Part shown: in pieces, positions 18,836-30,018 of the stretch | How the letters are laid out: each line of letters starts with the position of its first letter | Position numbering within the stretch: the first letter of the stretch is position 1 | DNA from: Erwinia rhapontici | GTDB lineage: Bacteria > Pseudomonadota > Gammaproteobacteria > Enterobacterales > Enterobacteriaceae | Assembly: GCF_012271765.1 (NCBI RefSeq) | Contig: NZ_VRKO01000010.1 | Span: 752,884 to 816,883, forward strand | Length of the DNA: 64,000 nucleotides | Direction: 5' to 3' | Translations under genes and position numbers: made by a program | The notes under the pieces: generated by a model | Seen by the model: only the letters and a program-made list of their open reading frames with translations | Database searches by the model: none | What the model was told of the DNA's origin: nothing

Positions 18836-20563
18836 TTATTCCCTTTCTTCCTGAACCCTGACGCCGATTTTGACGATCTCGTTAGCCTCTTTCTCAGCCA
18901 CGGTCCAGACCATGTTTTTCCATTCCACCTGGTCACCGACCACGGGTGCGCCGCCAATCATCCCCAGCACCAGCTGTCCCAGCGTTTGCTGAGTATCAGA
19001 GCCCGCATCCAGTTCAATACCGTAAATCTCGGAGACATCGTGCAAGCGCGCATCGGCTTGCAAAATGAAGTCACCAAAGAAGCGTTGATCCAGCGACACC
19101 GGCGGGGACTGGCTGAACAGCTTGCCGAGTGCGGGCAGGTCACGCTCACGGCCAATGACGCACAGCACATCATTCTCTCTCAGGCGGGTGCTGCCGGACG
19201 GGTGTAACAGCAGGTTATCGCGGAACAACGCGGCAATACGCGTTTCTCGCGGCATTCTGAGGTCACGCAGCGCGGCACCCACACACCATTTGTCGGCACT
19301 GAGCTGATAAACAAACTGCTCCCAGGGATTCTCCGGGTGAATATCCAGACCGATGCGGGAAATAGGCGAAGCCATCGGCGGAACGACAACCCTGGCTTTG
19401 CGTGCTGCCCAGCCCAGTGACGTGCCCTGAACCATCAGTGACACCAGCACCACAAAGAAAGCAATGTTAAAGAACAGGGAGGCATGTGGCAGCCCGGCCA
19501 TCATCGGGAAGACGGCCAGAATAATCGGCACGGCACCTCTGAGCCCGACCCAGCTAATAAAAATCCTTTCACGAATATTGAAACCGCGAAACGGCAACAG
19601 CCCAATCATTATCGACAGCGGGCGTGCGACCAGAATCAGGCAGAGTGATAACAACGTGGCCGGAATAGCGATGTGCCAGAGATCGATGGGATTGACCAGC
19701 AGGCCGAGCACAAGGAACATGCCGATCTGACTTAGCCACGCCATGCCGTCAAAGGTTTGCAAAATGCCATGACGGTTGCGAATAGGGCGGTTACCGAGCA
19801 CAAAGCCGCACAGGTAGACGGCGAGGATGCCACTGCCTTCCAGAACGGTGGTGAGGGCGAAGACCAGAATGCCTCCGCTGACGGCAAGCAGTGGATAGAG
19901 ACCGCTGGCCAGAGAGACACGGTTAATCAATTGCAGTAAGGCCCAGCCGCCGCCGAGCCCAAGCACAATGCCCAGTCCAAACTGCTGCACCAGGTGCACC
20001 ACAAACATCCAGCTTAATCCGCTCTGGCCCTGCTGAATCATCTCAATCAGGGTGATGGTCAGGAATACGGCCATGGGGTCGTTACTGCCGGACTCAATTT
20101 CCAGCGTGGCGCTGACGCGCTCATTCAGGCCTTTACCGCCCAGCAGTGAAAACACCGCAGCGGCATCGGTGGAACCGATAATGGCCCCCACCAGAAAACC
20201 GTTCATCAGGTTGAGATCAAACAGCCAGGCGGCGGCAAGACCTGTCAGTCCCGCGGTGATCAGTACGCCCACCGTTGCCAGCGACAGCGCCGGACCGAGC
20301 GCCACTTTAAACGAACTGGCCTGGGTGCGCATACCGCCATCCAGCAGGATCACTGCCAGTGCCAGGTTACTGATCAGATAGGCCGCGGGGTAGTTGTCAA
20401 AGGCGATCCCCCCAATACCGTCCACACCCGCCAGCATACCGAGCGCCAGGAAGATAACCAGAATCGGGATACCCAGTTTCGATGAAAAAGAGCTGAGTAA
20501 AATGCTCGACGCAACCAGCACAGAACCAATAATGAACAAACTATAAATCGCGCTGGCTTCCAA
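18836..20563 (-). CDS. cvrA: potassium/proton antiporter CvrA (NhaP2-type)
   Basis: The 575-residue product is a CPA1-family cation/proton antiporter with about 12-13 membrane helices (residues 1-400), including the acidic transport motif region ([28 protein letters not shown]). A cytoplasmic TrkA-C domain ([15 protein letters not shown]) and a CorC/HlyC-like end follow. NhaP2/CvrA proteins protect cells by K+/H+ exchange and help volume control at low osmolarity. E. coli CvrA is 578 residues. I chose TTG at 20563 with AGGAGA eight bases upstream; the longer frame to 20635 is not conserved. Confidence 0.94.
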   Translation of the reverse strand: MEASAIYSLFIIGSVLVASSILLSSFSSKLGIPILVIFLALGMLAGVDGIGGIAFDNYPAAYLISNLALAVILLDGGMRTQASSFKVALGPALSLATVGVLITAGLTGLAAAWLFDLNLMNGFLVGAIIGSTDAAAVFSLLGGKGLNERVSATLEIESGSNDPMAVFLTITLIEMIQQGQSGLSWMFVVHLVQQFGLGIVLGLGGGWALLQLINRVSLASGLYPLLAVSGGILVFALTTVLEGSGILAVYLCGFVLGNRPIRNRHGILQTFDGMAWLSQIGMFLVLGLLVNPIDLWHIAIPATLLSLCLILVARPLSIMIGLLPFRGFNIRERIFISWVGLRGAVPIILAVFPMMAGLPHASLFFNIAFFVVLVSLMVQGTSLGWAARKARVVVPPMASPISRIGLDIHPENPWEQFVYQLSADKWCVGAALRDLRMPRETRIAALFRDNLLLHPSGSTRLRENDVLCVIGRERDLPALGKLFSQSPPVSLDQRFFGDFILQADARLHDVSEIYGIELDAGSDTQQTLGQLVLGMIGGAPVVGDQVEWKNMVWTVAEKEANEIVKIGVRVQEERE

Positions 20564-20872
20564 TGGGCATCTCTCCTGTGATGAGGAAAAAACCGCTTCA
20601 CTCAGTGAAGGGGTCAAAATCTGTACGCAATTCATTTACGGACAGAAGAAAAGGTCAGTCAGAATAAAATATCGCAAAACAGCCAGAAGTAAATGCCGCT
20701 GAGTGCGACCAAAATGGGCTTTATTTGACGCATTAGCGATGCAGACTCGAAAAAAAGGCGTGAAAGCCAGATAAAAGCCTGGCAGGAGGGCAGTATGACA
20801 CGGGTTAAAAGCGGGGAATGGACTATATACAAAATTTCTCAGCCGACGGCAGACGTCGGCTGAGGACAGACA
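20564..20872. other. intergenic region cvrA-yeaH
   Basis: 309 bases between two minus-strand genes. It must contain the cvrA promoter and the yeaH terminator (20830-20864). I see no open frame of family type and no clear operator. Confidence 0.5.
20830..20864 (-). terminator. terminator of yeaH
   Basis: CTCAGCCGACG (20838-20848) and CGTCGGCTGAG (20854-20864) form a perfect 11-bp stem with a five-base loop. The minus strand continues AAATTTTG. Confidence 0.75.
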
Positions 20873-22153
20873 TCAGTAATTCTCTTCTGCCTGTTTGTGG
20901 AACAGAGCACGGAACACCGGATAGATATCTTCCGGTTCACGGATGTGCTGTATGGCAAAGTTATCGAAGGTCGATTGCAGATGTTCATATTCACGCCACA
21001 AGGTCTGGTGAGCGCGCCGGGTGATTTCGATATAGCTGTAGTAACGCACCACGGGCAGAATATTTTTTGCCAGGATTTCGTGACACAGCGGTGAGTCGTC
21101 GGCCCAGTTATCGCCATCGGAAGCCTGTGCGGCATAGATATTCCACTGGGTCGGGTCGTAACGTTCTTTCACGACTTCATCCATCAGTTTTAGTGCGCTG
21201 GACACGATCGTCCCACCTGTTTCCTGTGAGTAGAAAAATTCCTGCTCATCGACTTCTTTTGCCTGAGTGTGGTGACGTATATACACCACATCGACGTTTT
21301 TATAGGTCCTGCTGAGGAACAGATACAGCAGAATATAAAAACGTTTAGCCATATCTTTAGTGGCCTGGTCCATTGAACCCGACACGTCCATCAGACAGAA
21401 CATCACGGCCTGGCTGGATGGCTCCGGGCGTTTTTCGAAGTTTTTATAGCGCAGGTCAAAGGTATCAATAAAGGGCACGCGTTTGATGCGGGCACGCAGC
21501 TCTTCAATTTCTTTCCGCAGCCGATCTTCTTCCAGCAACTGAGCCGGCTCACTGTTTTCAACCAGCAACAGCGATTCTTCCAGTTCGGCCAGCAGACGCC
21601 GTTTCCCCGCCGTCATGGCGGTACGCCGCGCCAGCGAATTTTGTAATGAGCGCACCACGCTGATATTGGCCGGTACACCGTTAGCGGTATAGCCCGCACG
21701 GTGGGTTTTATACTCATTGAGCTGACGATGCTGATTCTTTTTCAGATTCGGCAATGCGAGATCTTCAAACAGCAAATCGAGATATTCATCTTTCGAGATA
21801 TTGAAGACAAACTCATCCTGGCCTTCACCATCCTTTCCGGCATTACCCTGACCACTGCCGCTCCCTCCGCCACCGCCCTGTGGGCGCTCCACGCGGTCAT
21901 TCTGGACGAAGTGGTCATTACCTGGATGAACGCGATGGCGCTGGCCGCCGCGTCCCTGATGGAAACTCGGTTCGTTAATATCTTCAATTGGAATAGAGAC
22001 GGATTCACCGCTCTCAACGTCGGTAACCGAACGCTTATTAATGGCCTCGGAGATCGACTGTTTGATTTGCGATTTATAGCGGCGCAAAAAGCGCTGACGA
22101 TTGACCGCGCTTTTGTTTTTACCGTTAAGACGCCGATCGATAAAATAGGCCAT
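20873..22153 (-). CDS. yeaH: YeaH/YhbH family protein (UPF0229)
   Basis: The 426-residue product (427 in E. coli) has a disordered Gly-rich stretch ([11 protein letters not shown], near residue 95) and a von Willebrand A-like domain with a MIDAS motif [11 protein letters not shown] near residue 250. It is the invariant partner of the YeaG kinase and of SpoVR proteins in stress operons. The biochemical role is unknown; it may be a YeaG substrate or effector. It lies 70 bases downstream of yeaG in one operon. Confidence 0.96.
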   Translation of the reverse strand: MAYFIDRRLNGKNKSAVNRQRFLRRYKSQIKQSISEAINKRSVTDVESGESVSIPIEDINEPSFHQGRGGQRHRVHPGNDHFVQNDRVERPQGGGGGSGSGQGNAGKDGEGQDEFVFNISKDEYLDLLFEDLALPNLKKNQHRQLNEYKTHRAGYTANGVPANISVVRSLQNSLARRTAMTAGKRRLLAELEESLLLVENSEPAQLLEEDRLRKEIEELRARIKRVPFIDTFDLRYKNFEKRPEPSSQAVMFCLMDVSGSMDQATKDMAKRFYILLYLFLSRTYKNVDVVYIRHHTQAKEVDEQEFFYSQETGGTIVSSALKLMDEVVKERYDPTQWNIYAAQASDGDNWADDSPLCHEILAKNILPVVRYYSYIEITRRAHQTLWREYEHLQSTFDNFAIQHIREPEDIYPVFRALFHKQAEENY

Positions 22154-22223
22154 AGCTCCCCCAAACAGTGTTGCCAGACGGGTCAGGGCATCAGCCCTGA
22201 CCCGTCTGGATGCGACTTCCGAA

Positions 22224-24158
22224 TCAGGACGATTTTCTTACGCGCAAATACCATTCGCACAGCAGGCGAACCTGTTTGCGGGTGTAGCCTTTTTCCATCA
22301 TACGGTCGACAAAATCGTCGTGTTTTTTCTGTTCGTCGGTGGATGTTTTAGCGTTAAACGAAATGACCGGGAGCAGCTCTTCGGTGTTCGAGAACATTTT
22401 CTTCTCGATCACGGTGCGCAGCTTCTCATAGCTGGTCCAGTTCGGATTACGGCCATTATTATGAGCACGGGCGCGCAGAACAAAGTTGACGATCTCATTA
22501 CGGAAGTCTTTCGGGTTGCTGATCCCGGCCGGCTTCTCAATTTTTTCCAGCTCTGCGTTCAGGGACTCACGGTCAAACAACTGCCCGGTATCCGGATCAC
22601 GATACTCCTGATCTTGAATCCAGAAGTCAGCGTAGGTCACATAGCGGTCGAAGATGTTCTGACCATATTCAGAGTAAGATTCCAGGTACGCCGTCTGAAT
22701 TTCTTTACCAATAAACTCGGCATATTTCGGGATCAGGTAGCCTTTCAGGTGTTCAAGGTATTTCTCAGCCTGTTCCTGCGGGAACTGCTCACGATCGATC
22801 TGCTGTTCCAGTACATAGAACAGGTGCACCGGGTTAGCTGCGACCTCAGCATGGTCGAAGTTGAACACACGGGAGAGAATTTTGAAGGCGAAGCGGGTAG
22901 ATAACCCGTTCATCCCTTCGTCCACACCTGCGTAATCGCGGTATTCCTGGTAGGATTTCGACTTAGGATCGGTATCCTTCAGGCTTTCACCGTCGTAGAC
23001 GCGCATTTTCGAATAGGTACTGGAGTTTTCCGGCTCTTTCAGGCGCGACAGAATCGAGAAGCGAGCCAGTGTTTCCAGCGTACCCGGCGCGCAAGGTGCG
23101 TGGGTCAGTTCACTGTTAACCAGCAGCTTGTCGTAGATTTTGATCTCTTCCGACACGCGCAGGCAGTAAGGCACTTTGACAATGTAAACACGGTCAAGGA
23201 ACGCCTCGTTATTCTTGTTGTTACGGAATGTCACCCACTCAGATTCGTTGGAGTGCGCGAGGATTATCCCGTTAAACGGCAGGGCAGAGATCCCTTCAGT
23301 CCCGTTATAGTTCCCTTCCTGGGTGGCCGTCAGCAGCGGATGCAGCACCTTGATAGGCGCTTTAAACATTTCAACGAACTCCATAATCCCCTGGTTCGCC
23401 CGGCATAACGCTCCGGAATAACCATAAGCATCAGGATCGTTTTGCGCGTGGTTTTCCAGTTTACGGATATCCACTTTACCCACCAGCGCCGAAATATCCT
23501 GGTTGTTTTCATCGCCAGGTTCGGTTTTGGCAATCGCGACCTGTTCAAGAATCGACGGCCAGACCTTCACGACCTTGAAGCGGGTGATATCACCACCGAA
23601 ATCGTGCAGGCGTTTGGCGGCCCACGGCGACATGATGGTGCCAAGGTAACGACGTGGAACGCCGTATTCTTTTTCAAGAATGTTGGCATCTTCCTGCGGA
23701 TTAAACAGGCACAGCGGATGGTCATTCACCGGGCTGCGTTCGCCATCTGCCGTGAGCACATAGATGGGCACACGCTGCATCAGTGATTTCAGACGTTCGG
23801 CCAGAGAGGATTTCCCGCCACCGACCGGGCCCAGCAGATACAGGATCTGTTTTTTCTCTTCCAGGCCCTGTGCCGCATGTTTCAGGTAGGAAACGATTTG
23901 CTCAATCGCATCCTCCATACCATAAAACTCTTCGAATGCAGGATAGCGCGCAACAACACGATTAGAGAACAGGCGGGAAAGGCGTGGCTCCAGCGCGGTA
24001 TCCACCATTACTGGCTCACCAATAGCCATTAACAGTCGTTCCGCCGCATTGGCGTATGCACTGCGATCTTGCCGGCAAACCGTAAGAAATTCCTGCAGTG
24101 TGAACTCTTCGTCCTTGGCAGCTTCATAGCGCTGACGGTAGTGATCGAATATATTCAT
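22224..24158 (-). CDS. yeaG: PrkA-family serine protein kinase YeaG
   Basis: The 644-residue product has exactly the E. coli length. It contains an AAA-type P-loop ([16 protein letters not shown], near residue 105) and a C-terminal PrkA kinase domain ([20 protein letters not shown]). YeaG is a Hanks-unrelated serine kinase linked to nitrogen starvation and stationary phase adaptation in E. coli. It is the first gene of yeaGH. A good sigma54 -24/-12 element lies 83 bases upstream, in agreement with nitrogen control. Confidence 0.97.
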   Translation of the reverse strand: MNIFDHYRQRYEAAKDEEFTLQEFLTVCRQDRSAYANAAERLLMAIGEPVMVDTALEPRLSRLFSNRVVARYPAFEEFYGMEDAIEQIVSYLKHAAQGLEEKKQILYLLGPVGGGKSSLAERLKSLMQRVPIYVLTADGERSPVNDHPLCLFNPQEDANILEKEYGVPRRYLGTIMSPWAAKRLHDFGGDITRFKVVKVWPSILEQVAIAKTEPGDENNQDISALVGKVDIRKLENHAQNDPDAYGYSGALCRANQGIMEFVEMFKAPIKVLHPLLTATQEGNYNGTEGISALPFNGIILAHSNESEWVTFRNNKNNEAFLDRVYIVKVPYCLRVSEEIKIYDKLLVNSELTHAPCAPGTLETLARFSILSRLKEPENSSTYSKMRVYDGESLKDTDPKSKSYQEYRDYAGVDEGMNGLSTRFAFKILSRVFNFDHAEVAANPVHLFYVLEQQIDREQFPQEQAEKYLEHLKGYLIPKYAEFIGKEIQTAYLESYSEYGQNIFDRYVTYADFWIQDQEYRDPDTGQLFDRESLNAELEKIEKPAGISNPKDFRNEIVNFVLRARAHNNGRNPNWTSYEKLRTVIEKKMFSNTEELLPVISFNAKTSTDEQKKHDDFVDRMMEKGYTRKQVRLLCEWYLRVRKSS

Positions 24159-24240
24159 GGCGATGCCCGTCCTTTCGTTTTTAGCACAGGTACCAGGAGC
24201 CTAAGTTTGGTCAGCCCCTGAAGGAACTTACAGTGAGTAC

Positions 24241-24256
24241 AGCAACCCTTATGCCA
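24241..24256 (-). promoter_or_regulatory. candidate sigma54 promoter of yeaGH
   Basis: On the minus strand TGGCATAAGGGTTGCT matches the sigma54 consensus TGGCAC-N5-TTGCW with a single mismatch and correct GG-N10-GC spacing. It lies 83 bases before the yeaG start. E. coli yeaGH is reported as NtrC/sigma54 controlled. No clear NtrC dyad was found by eye further upstream. Confidence 0.7.
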
Positions 24257-24590
24257 ACCTGACTTTTTTTATCGGGAAACACAAAAATGCTGGTCACTCT
24301 GCTCGTTGGAATTTAGCGTCTTATAAATAAGCGTAGATCGCATTTAGGAAATTTCCTGATTTGCTGAGCATTTTCAATGAAATTTCAATAACAAAGTTAT
24401 AAACCAGCTATACCATCCCCTTAGTGGATGCGGGCTGACGGGTTTTTGTAAACCTCAACAACTGGCATCTGCAACCGCATTCTTTCGGGTTATTGATTAT
24501 ATGTGCTACTAATAATGTAAATGTATGACTCAATACGACCATACTGTTTAGACTAATGACCGATTGTTATATTAATGGACTGAATAAATT
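24257..24590. other. divergent regulatory region yeaG/mipA
   Basis: This stretch, with 24159-24256, makes 432 bases between divergent yeaG and mipA without a gene. The part before mipA is AT-rich (24480-24590) and should hold its promoter. I recognised no operator apart from the sigma54 element at 24241-24256. Confidence 0.45.
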
Positions 24591-25340
24591 GTGAACCAAT
24601 TCAAACTTACAGCGCTTACTGCACTTTTACCTGTCTGTTTTGCTGCGCCTCTCGCACAAGCCAATCCGTTAACGTTGGGCGCGTCGCTGCTCTATAGCCA
24701 GAGCCCTTATAAAAGCGGTCAGGACCGTTACTATCCGGTTCCCATCATCAATTATGAGGGCGACAGCTTCTATATCCGTAGCCTTCAGGCCGGGTATTTC
24801 CTGTGGAAAGACCAGCAGGACCAGCTGTCTCTGACCGTCCTTGGTTCGCCGCAGAACTATGATCCGGATGATGTCGATGACGGGGATATGAAATCGCTGA
24901 ATAAGCGCCATATGACCCTGATGGGTGGCCTGGCGTATCGTCACTCAGCCGACTGGGGCATCGTGCGCACCACGCTGGTGGGTGACATGCTGGACAACAG
25001 TAACGGCATTATCTGGGACCTGACCTACCTGTATCGCTTTGAATTCGGCCAGTTTAACCTGACACCGGGTATCGGCGCGTTATGGAACAGCTCAAACCAG
25101 AACGGGTATTATTATGGTATCTCGTCAGCGGAATCCCGCCGCAGCGGGCTGGATCGTTACGATCCGGACAGCAGCTGGAGCCCGTACGTTGAGTTGACCG
25201 CAGGCTGGGCCATCAGTCAGAACTGGAATGCGACCCTTTCAGGTCGTTACAGCCGTCTTGCTGATGAAATTAAAGACAGCCCGATGGTGGACAGAGATTC
25301 ACAGATGTTGTTGTGGACCGGGGTAAGCTATACCTTCTGA
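24591..25340 (+). CDS. mipA: MltA-interacting protein MipA
   Basis: MipA is an outer membrane beta-barrel-like scaffolding protein that links the lytic transglycosylase MltA to PBP1B in E. coli; related OmpV proteins respond to drugs. The 249-residue product has a signal peptide (hydrophobic residues 6-20, cleavage after AQA near 24) and the conserved YPVPIINYEGDSFYIR and DNSNGIIWDLTYLYR blocks, ending in the aromatic TGVSYTF typical of outer membrane barrels. The start codon is GTG. A clear terminator follows. Confidence 0.93.
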   Translation: MNQFKLTALTALLPVCFAAPLAQANPLTLGASLLYSQSPYKSGQDRYYPVPIINYEGDSFYIRSLQAGYFLWKDQQDQLSLTVLGSPQNYDPDDVDDGDMKSLNKRHMTLMGGLAYRHSADWGIVRTTLVGDMLDNSNGIIWDLTYLYRFEFGQFNLTPGIGALWNSSNQNGYYYGISSAESRRSGLDRYDPDSSWSPYVELTAGWAISQNWNATLSGRYSRLADEIKDSPMVDRDSQMLLWTGVSYTF

Positions 25341-25357
25341 TGCCATCACTCTGCACT

Positions 25358-25385
25358 AAAAAAGGGCGCTCTGCGCCCTTTTTTA
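25358..25385 (+). terminator. terminator of mipA
   Basis: GGGCGC and GCGCCC form a 6-bp stem with a TCT loop, flanked by AAAAAA and TTTTTT. It could work in both directions but only mipA needs it. Confidence 0.9.
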
Positions 25386-25422
25386 TCATGGTGGCGCCCT
25401 AAAAAAGTGCATGGAGAGAAAG

Positions 25423-26274
25423 ATGAACCGAGTCGTCACGTTTGCCGATGGCACCGAGCTGCCTGTGATAGGTCAGGGTACATGGTTTATGGGGGAAGAC
25501 GCTGCTCAACATCATCAGGAGGTCGCTGCTTTGCAAGCCGGGCTGGAGCGGGGTCTGAAGCTGATCGATACCGCCGAGATGTATGCCGATGGCGGCGCTG
25601 AAAGGGTGGTGGGTGAGGCCTTGCGCGGGCGTCGTGACCAGGCGTATCTGGTCTCCAAAGTTTATCCGTGGAATGCCAGTGAGGTGGATGCTGTTGATGC
25701 CTGTGAGCGCAGCCTGACACGCTTGAACACCGATTATCTCGATCTCTATCTTCTGCACTGGCGGGGAAATATTCCGCTGGAAGAGACGCTACGTGCGATG
25801 CAAACACTGCAACAACAGGGAAAAATTCGCCGCTGGGGGGTGTCTAATTTTGACAGCGATGATCTCCACGAGTTACTTGCTGAAGAAGGCGGCGCGCAGT
25901 GCGCTACTAACCAGGTGCTTTACCATCTGGCATCCCGTGGAATTGAGTATGATTTGCTGCCTGACTGTCAGCAGCTGGCGATGCCGCTGATGGCTTATTG
26001 CCCCCTGGCGCAGGCGGGTCGATTACGCACAGAGCTGATGAGTCACCCGACGCTGACCCGAATTGCACAACAAAAGGGCATCAGCATGGCGCAGCTGCTG
26101 CTGGCGTGGGTGATCCGTAAAGAAGGAGTGATGGCGATCCCGAAAGCGAGCAGCATTGCGCATGTTGATGACAATGCTGCGGCGCTCGGGGTGGTACTGA
26201 CCAGCGAGGAACTGGCACTGATCAATCAGGCATTCCCACCGCCAGAAACAAAGCAACCGCTGGATGTGGTCTGA
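25423..26274 (+). CDS. yeaE: aldo/keto reductase YeaE
   Basis: The 283-residue TIM-barrel oxidoreductase has the AKR active-site Asp and Tyr in LIDTAEMYADGGAE (residues near 47-52), the Lys in LVSKVYPWN and the His in LYLLHW. E. coli YeaE is an NADPH-dependent methylglyoxal reductase. I chose ATG 25423 over 25411 since GGAGAG sits at proper distance from it; this gives 283 residues (284 in E. coli). It is followed by the convergent yeaD. Confidence 0.93.
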   Translation: MNRVVTFADGTELPVIGQGTWFMGEDAAQHHQEVAALQAGLERGLKLIDTAEMYADGGAERVVGEALRGRRDQAYLVSKVYPWNASEVDAVDACERSLTRLNTDYLDLYLLHWRGNIPLEETLRAMQTLQQQGKIRRWGVSNFDSDDLHELLAEEGGAQCATNQVLYHLASRGIEYDLLPDCQQLAMPLMAYCPLAQAGRLRTELMSHPTLTRIAQQKGISMAQLLLAWVIRKEGVMAIPKASSIAHVDDNAAALGVVLTSEELALINQAFPPPETKQPLDVV

Positions 26275-26327
26275 GTCCGGGGCAGGCAGAGCAGGGGCGG
26301 CCCGAAAAGGGTCACTCCGGTCTATTC

Positions 26328-27206
26328 TTAACGCTTACTGCGCACCCGGAAGGTGGTCGCCAGGCGGGCAGGTTGTTCACCCGCGCTTTTCATCGGCTGA
26401 CTGACATGGGCCGTTTCCACGCACACCATGGTCTTAAAACCTTCGTTAGCCATATCACTCATACTGCATGACAGCTCCGCGCCGGGATTCCATGTGACAA
26501 CGTCACTTTGATGATGGTGGTAAACCTCAATTACACGCTGACCCGTCTTATCGTCAATCACGCTGCAATCTGCCGGTTGGGTATAGATGCGGTCAATGCG
26601 TTGCGGGTAGGTTTGCTTACCTTCCGCTGAGGTGCCGGTGACTCCGTTGTTGACCTTGTCGATATAACTCGGACCTAGGCCGCTGACTTCAACACCGGCG
26701 ATGTCAGCCACTTCAAAGTAGCTGTGCAGTGCGGCGGTGGCATCGAAGTCACCGTGGGCTTCCAGTTCAATCTCACAGCGATCGCTGAAGCGGAAACGGG
26801 CAAACAGCGTAAAATCGTGCGGCCAGAATTTCTTCGTTTGTTCACTGCTTTTTAATTCGAAGGTCAGCATCACGCTGTTTTCATTTTCATCGTGAGCGGT
26901 CAGCGTCCACGGCAGGATACGGGCAAAGCCATGCGCAGGTTCGCCAGCCGGGCCAAACCACGGCCAGCAGATCGGCACACCACCGCGGATAGCTTTACCC
27001 ACATTCCAGGCGGTTTTATCGCTTAACCAGATCACCGGTTTTTCACCGGCAGGTTGCCAGGCAATCAGCTGGGCACCCTGTAACGTCACGGCAGCACGCA
27101 CTTTAGGATGCGCCACGACGACAACGGGTAATTCGCCAACCTGACGCTGAGAGAGGTAAGGGGTAATCTGGTTAATCACGGGCAGTGAAAAGAGTTTCTC
27201 GTTCAT
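26328..27206 (-). CDS. yeaD: D-hexose-6-phosphate mutarotase YeaD
   Basis: The 292-residue product (294 in E. coli) is an aldose 1-epimerase-like beta-sandwich protein. It has the sugar-binding block RGGVPICWPWFGPAGEPAHGFAR (first part RGGVPICWPWFGP) and the active-site ALHSYFEVADI region. It should interconvert anomers of glucose-6-phosphate and related hexose phosphates. It lies 70 bases downstream of gapA on the same strand, which fits a glycolytic accessory role; a terminator between them reduces co-transcription. Confidence 0.93.
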   Translation of the reverse strand: MNEKLFSLPVINQITPYLSQRQVGELPVVVVAHPKVRAAVTLQGAQLIAWQPAGEKPVIWLSDKTAWNVGKAIRGGVPICWPWFGPAGEPAHGFARILPWTLTAHDENENSVMLTFELKSSEQTKKFWPHDFTLFARFRFSDRCEIELEAHGDFDATAALHSYFEVADIAGVEVSGLGPSYIDKVNNGVTGTSAEGKQTYPQRIDRIYTQPADCSVIDDKTGQRVIEVYHHHQSDVVTWNPGAELSCSMSDMANEGFKTMVCVETAHVSQPMKSAGEQPARLATTFRVRSKR

Positions 27207-27231
27207 GAGTCAGCCTTCTGAAATTTAACCA

Positions 27232-27258
27232 TAAAAAAAGGGCGACTTCCGTCGCCCT
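27232..27258 (-). terminator. terminator of gapA
   Basis: GGGCGAC (27240-27246) and GTCGCCC (27251-27257) form a 7-bp stem with a TTCC loop. Seven T follow on the minus strand. Confidence 0.9.
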
Positions 27259-27276
27259 CAGTCTCATTCACGTCGC

Positions 27277-28613
<1,337 letters not shown>

Positions 28614-29024
28614 ATGGCTAAAGATGATACACCTTTCTCACCCGAAAATGTGTTAACCGAGATGCAGCGCTACGTGACCCAGCAGCGCGGCACAGAACCG
28701 CCGTATTCCGGCAAATTGCTGCATAACAAGCACGAAGGCATTTATCACTGCCTGGTTTGCCAGGCACCGTTGTTTCTGTCCGGGTCAAAATATGATTCAG
28801 GCTGCGGCTGGCCCAGCTTCTATGAGCCCTACAGTGATGATGCGATTCGCTATCTGGAAGATGACACTCATGGCATGCAACGCATTGAAATCCGATGCGG
28901 AAGCTGTGATTCTCACCTTGGTCATGTGTTCCCGGATGGCCCACAGCCGACGGGTGAGCGCTTCTGCGTCAACTCCGCTTCGTTGAGTTTTACTGACGAA
29001 GACGGCAACAGTACTCAGGGCTAG
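28614..29024 (+). CDS. msrB: peptide-methionine (R)-S-oxide reductase MsrB
   Basis: MsrB repairs methionine-R-sulfoxide in proteins, recycling through thioredoxin. The 136-residue product (137 in E. coli) has two zinc-binding CxxC pairs (CLVCQ and CGSCDSH) and the catalytic Cys in [11 protein letters not shown] near residue 118, with the [10 protein letters not shown] substrate pocket. It is followed by yeaC after 8 bases, probably co-transcribed. Confidence 0.97.
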   Translation: MAKDDTPFSPENVLTEMQRYVTQQRGTEPPYSGKLLHNKHEGIYHCLVCQAPLFLSGSKYDSGCGWPSFYEPYSDDAIRYLEDDTHGMQRIEIRCGSCDSHLGHVFPDGPQPTGERFCVNSASLSFTDEDGNSTQG

Positions 29025-29032
29025 GAGTCGCG

Positions 29033-29311
29033 ATGGAACTGGATGAAATGATTGCCAGTATGACACCAGACGTGTATCAGCGACTGGTGACGGCGGTAGA
29101 GACTGGCAAGTGGGCTGATGGCGTGGCACTGACGCCGGAGCAGAAAGAGAACAGCTTACAATTAGTCTTGCTGTGGCAGGCGCGTCACAATGAAAACCCG
29201 CAACATATGAGTGTCGCGAAAGGCGGGGAAATCGTGATGAAAAGTAAGAAACAGCTCAAAGAAGAGTTCGGGATCAGCGACGATGCGATCACGCGAATAA
29301 AACTCCAGTAA
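29033..29311 (+). CDS. yeaC: DUF1315 family protein YeaC
   Basis: The 92-residue cytoplasmic protein matches YeaC (90 residues in E. coli). It has no known function. The sequence is charged and probably helical, with the conserved MTPDVYQRLVTAVETGKW and MSVAKGGEIVMKSKKQLKE blocks. It sits directly after msrB in the standard order. Confidence 0.9.
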   Translation: MELDEMIASMTPDVYQRLVTAVETGKWADGVALTPEQKENSLQLVLLWQARHNENPQHMSVAKGGEIVMKSKKQLKEEFGISDDAITRIKLQ

Positions 29312-29344
29312 ATTATTCCTTCCGGAATAATTCGTCCTGGTGGT

Positions 29345-29381
29345 ATGACCGTGTGGGCCTCAGACCCGCCCGGTCATTTTG
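29345..29381 (+). terminator. terminator region of msrB-yeaC
   Basis: ATGACCG (29345-29351) and CGGTCAT (29371-29377) with inner GGG/CCC pairs form a stem followed by TTTT. A second smaller hairpin AATTATTCC/GGAATAATT (29311-29332) directly follows the yeaC stop. Confidence 0.65.
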
Positions 29382-29387
29382 TAGCCT

Positions 29388-30002
29388 TTAGATAATTTTC
29401 GCGCCCGCCAGGGCCATTTCGGCCAGGGCTTTCTGGCTGTCATCAGCCTGCAAATTGACCCCACGGCATCCGGCGCTCACCAGAGTGACCTGATAGCCCA
29501 GCGCCAGTGCATCCAGCACGCTGTATTTAACACAGTAATCTGTTGCCAGCCCCATGACCGTCAGCGCCGTGATGCCGTTCTCCTGGAGCCAGGCATGTAA
29601 CGGCGTCTGGTGACGCTGGCCGTTATCATAAAACGCACTGTAGCTGTCGATATCCGGATTCTCGCCTTTGCATACCTGCAGTGTCAGCAGCGCCTGGTTA
29701 AGCTGAGGGTGCAACTGCGCGCCGTGGCTGTGCTGCACGCAATGATCCGGCCACCACACTTGCGGCAGGCCGTGAAGCTCACCGAGGGTCCCAGGCTGCG
29801 TGCCAGCGCTGCTGGCAAAACTACCGTGCCCAGCCGGATGCCAGTCCAGCGTGGCAATCACCGGCTCACCGCGCTGGTGGAACTCGGCAGCGAGGCGGTT
29901 TCCCACCGCAATCGTCTGATCGCCGTCACTGACAGCCAGCGCGCCACCAGAACAAAAGTCATTTTGCAGATCAATCAACAACAACGCCTGGCGGTCACGC
30001 AT
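29388..30002 (-). CDS. pncA: nicotinamidase PncA
   Basis: PncA hydrolyses nicotinamide to nicotinate for NAD salvage. The 204-residue isochorismatase-fold enzyme has the catalytic Asp in LLIDLQNDFCSGGAL, metal ligands in LDWHPAGHGSFAS, a Lys in CKGENPDIDSYSAF and the nucleophilic Cys in GLATDYCVKYSVLDAL. E. coli PncA is 213 residues; this one ends earlier (GAKII), without the last nine or so residues. It lies 16 bases after ansA, in the same operon. Confidence 0.96.
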   Translation of the reverse strand: MRDRQALLLIDLQNDFCSGGALAVSDGDQTIAVGNRLAAEFHQRGEPVIATLDWHPAGHGSFASSAGTQPGTLGELHGLPQVWWPDHCVQHSHGAQLHPQLNQALLTLQVCKGENPDIDSYSAFYDNGQRHQTPLHAWLQENGITALTVMGLATDYCVKYSVLDALALGYQVTLVSAGCRGVNLQADDSQKALAEMALAGAKII

Positions 30003-30018
30003 CAGTTACTCCGTTGGA

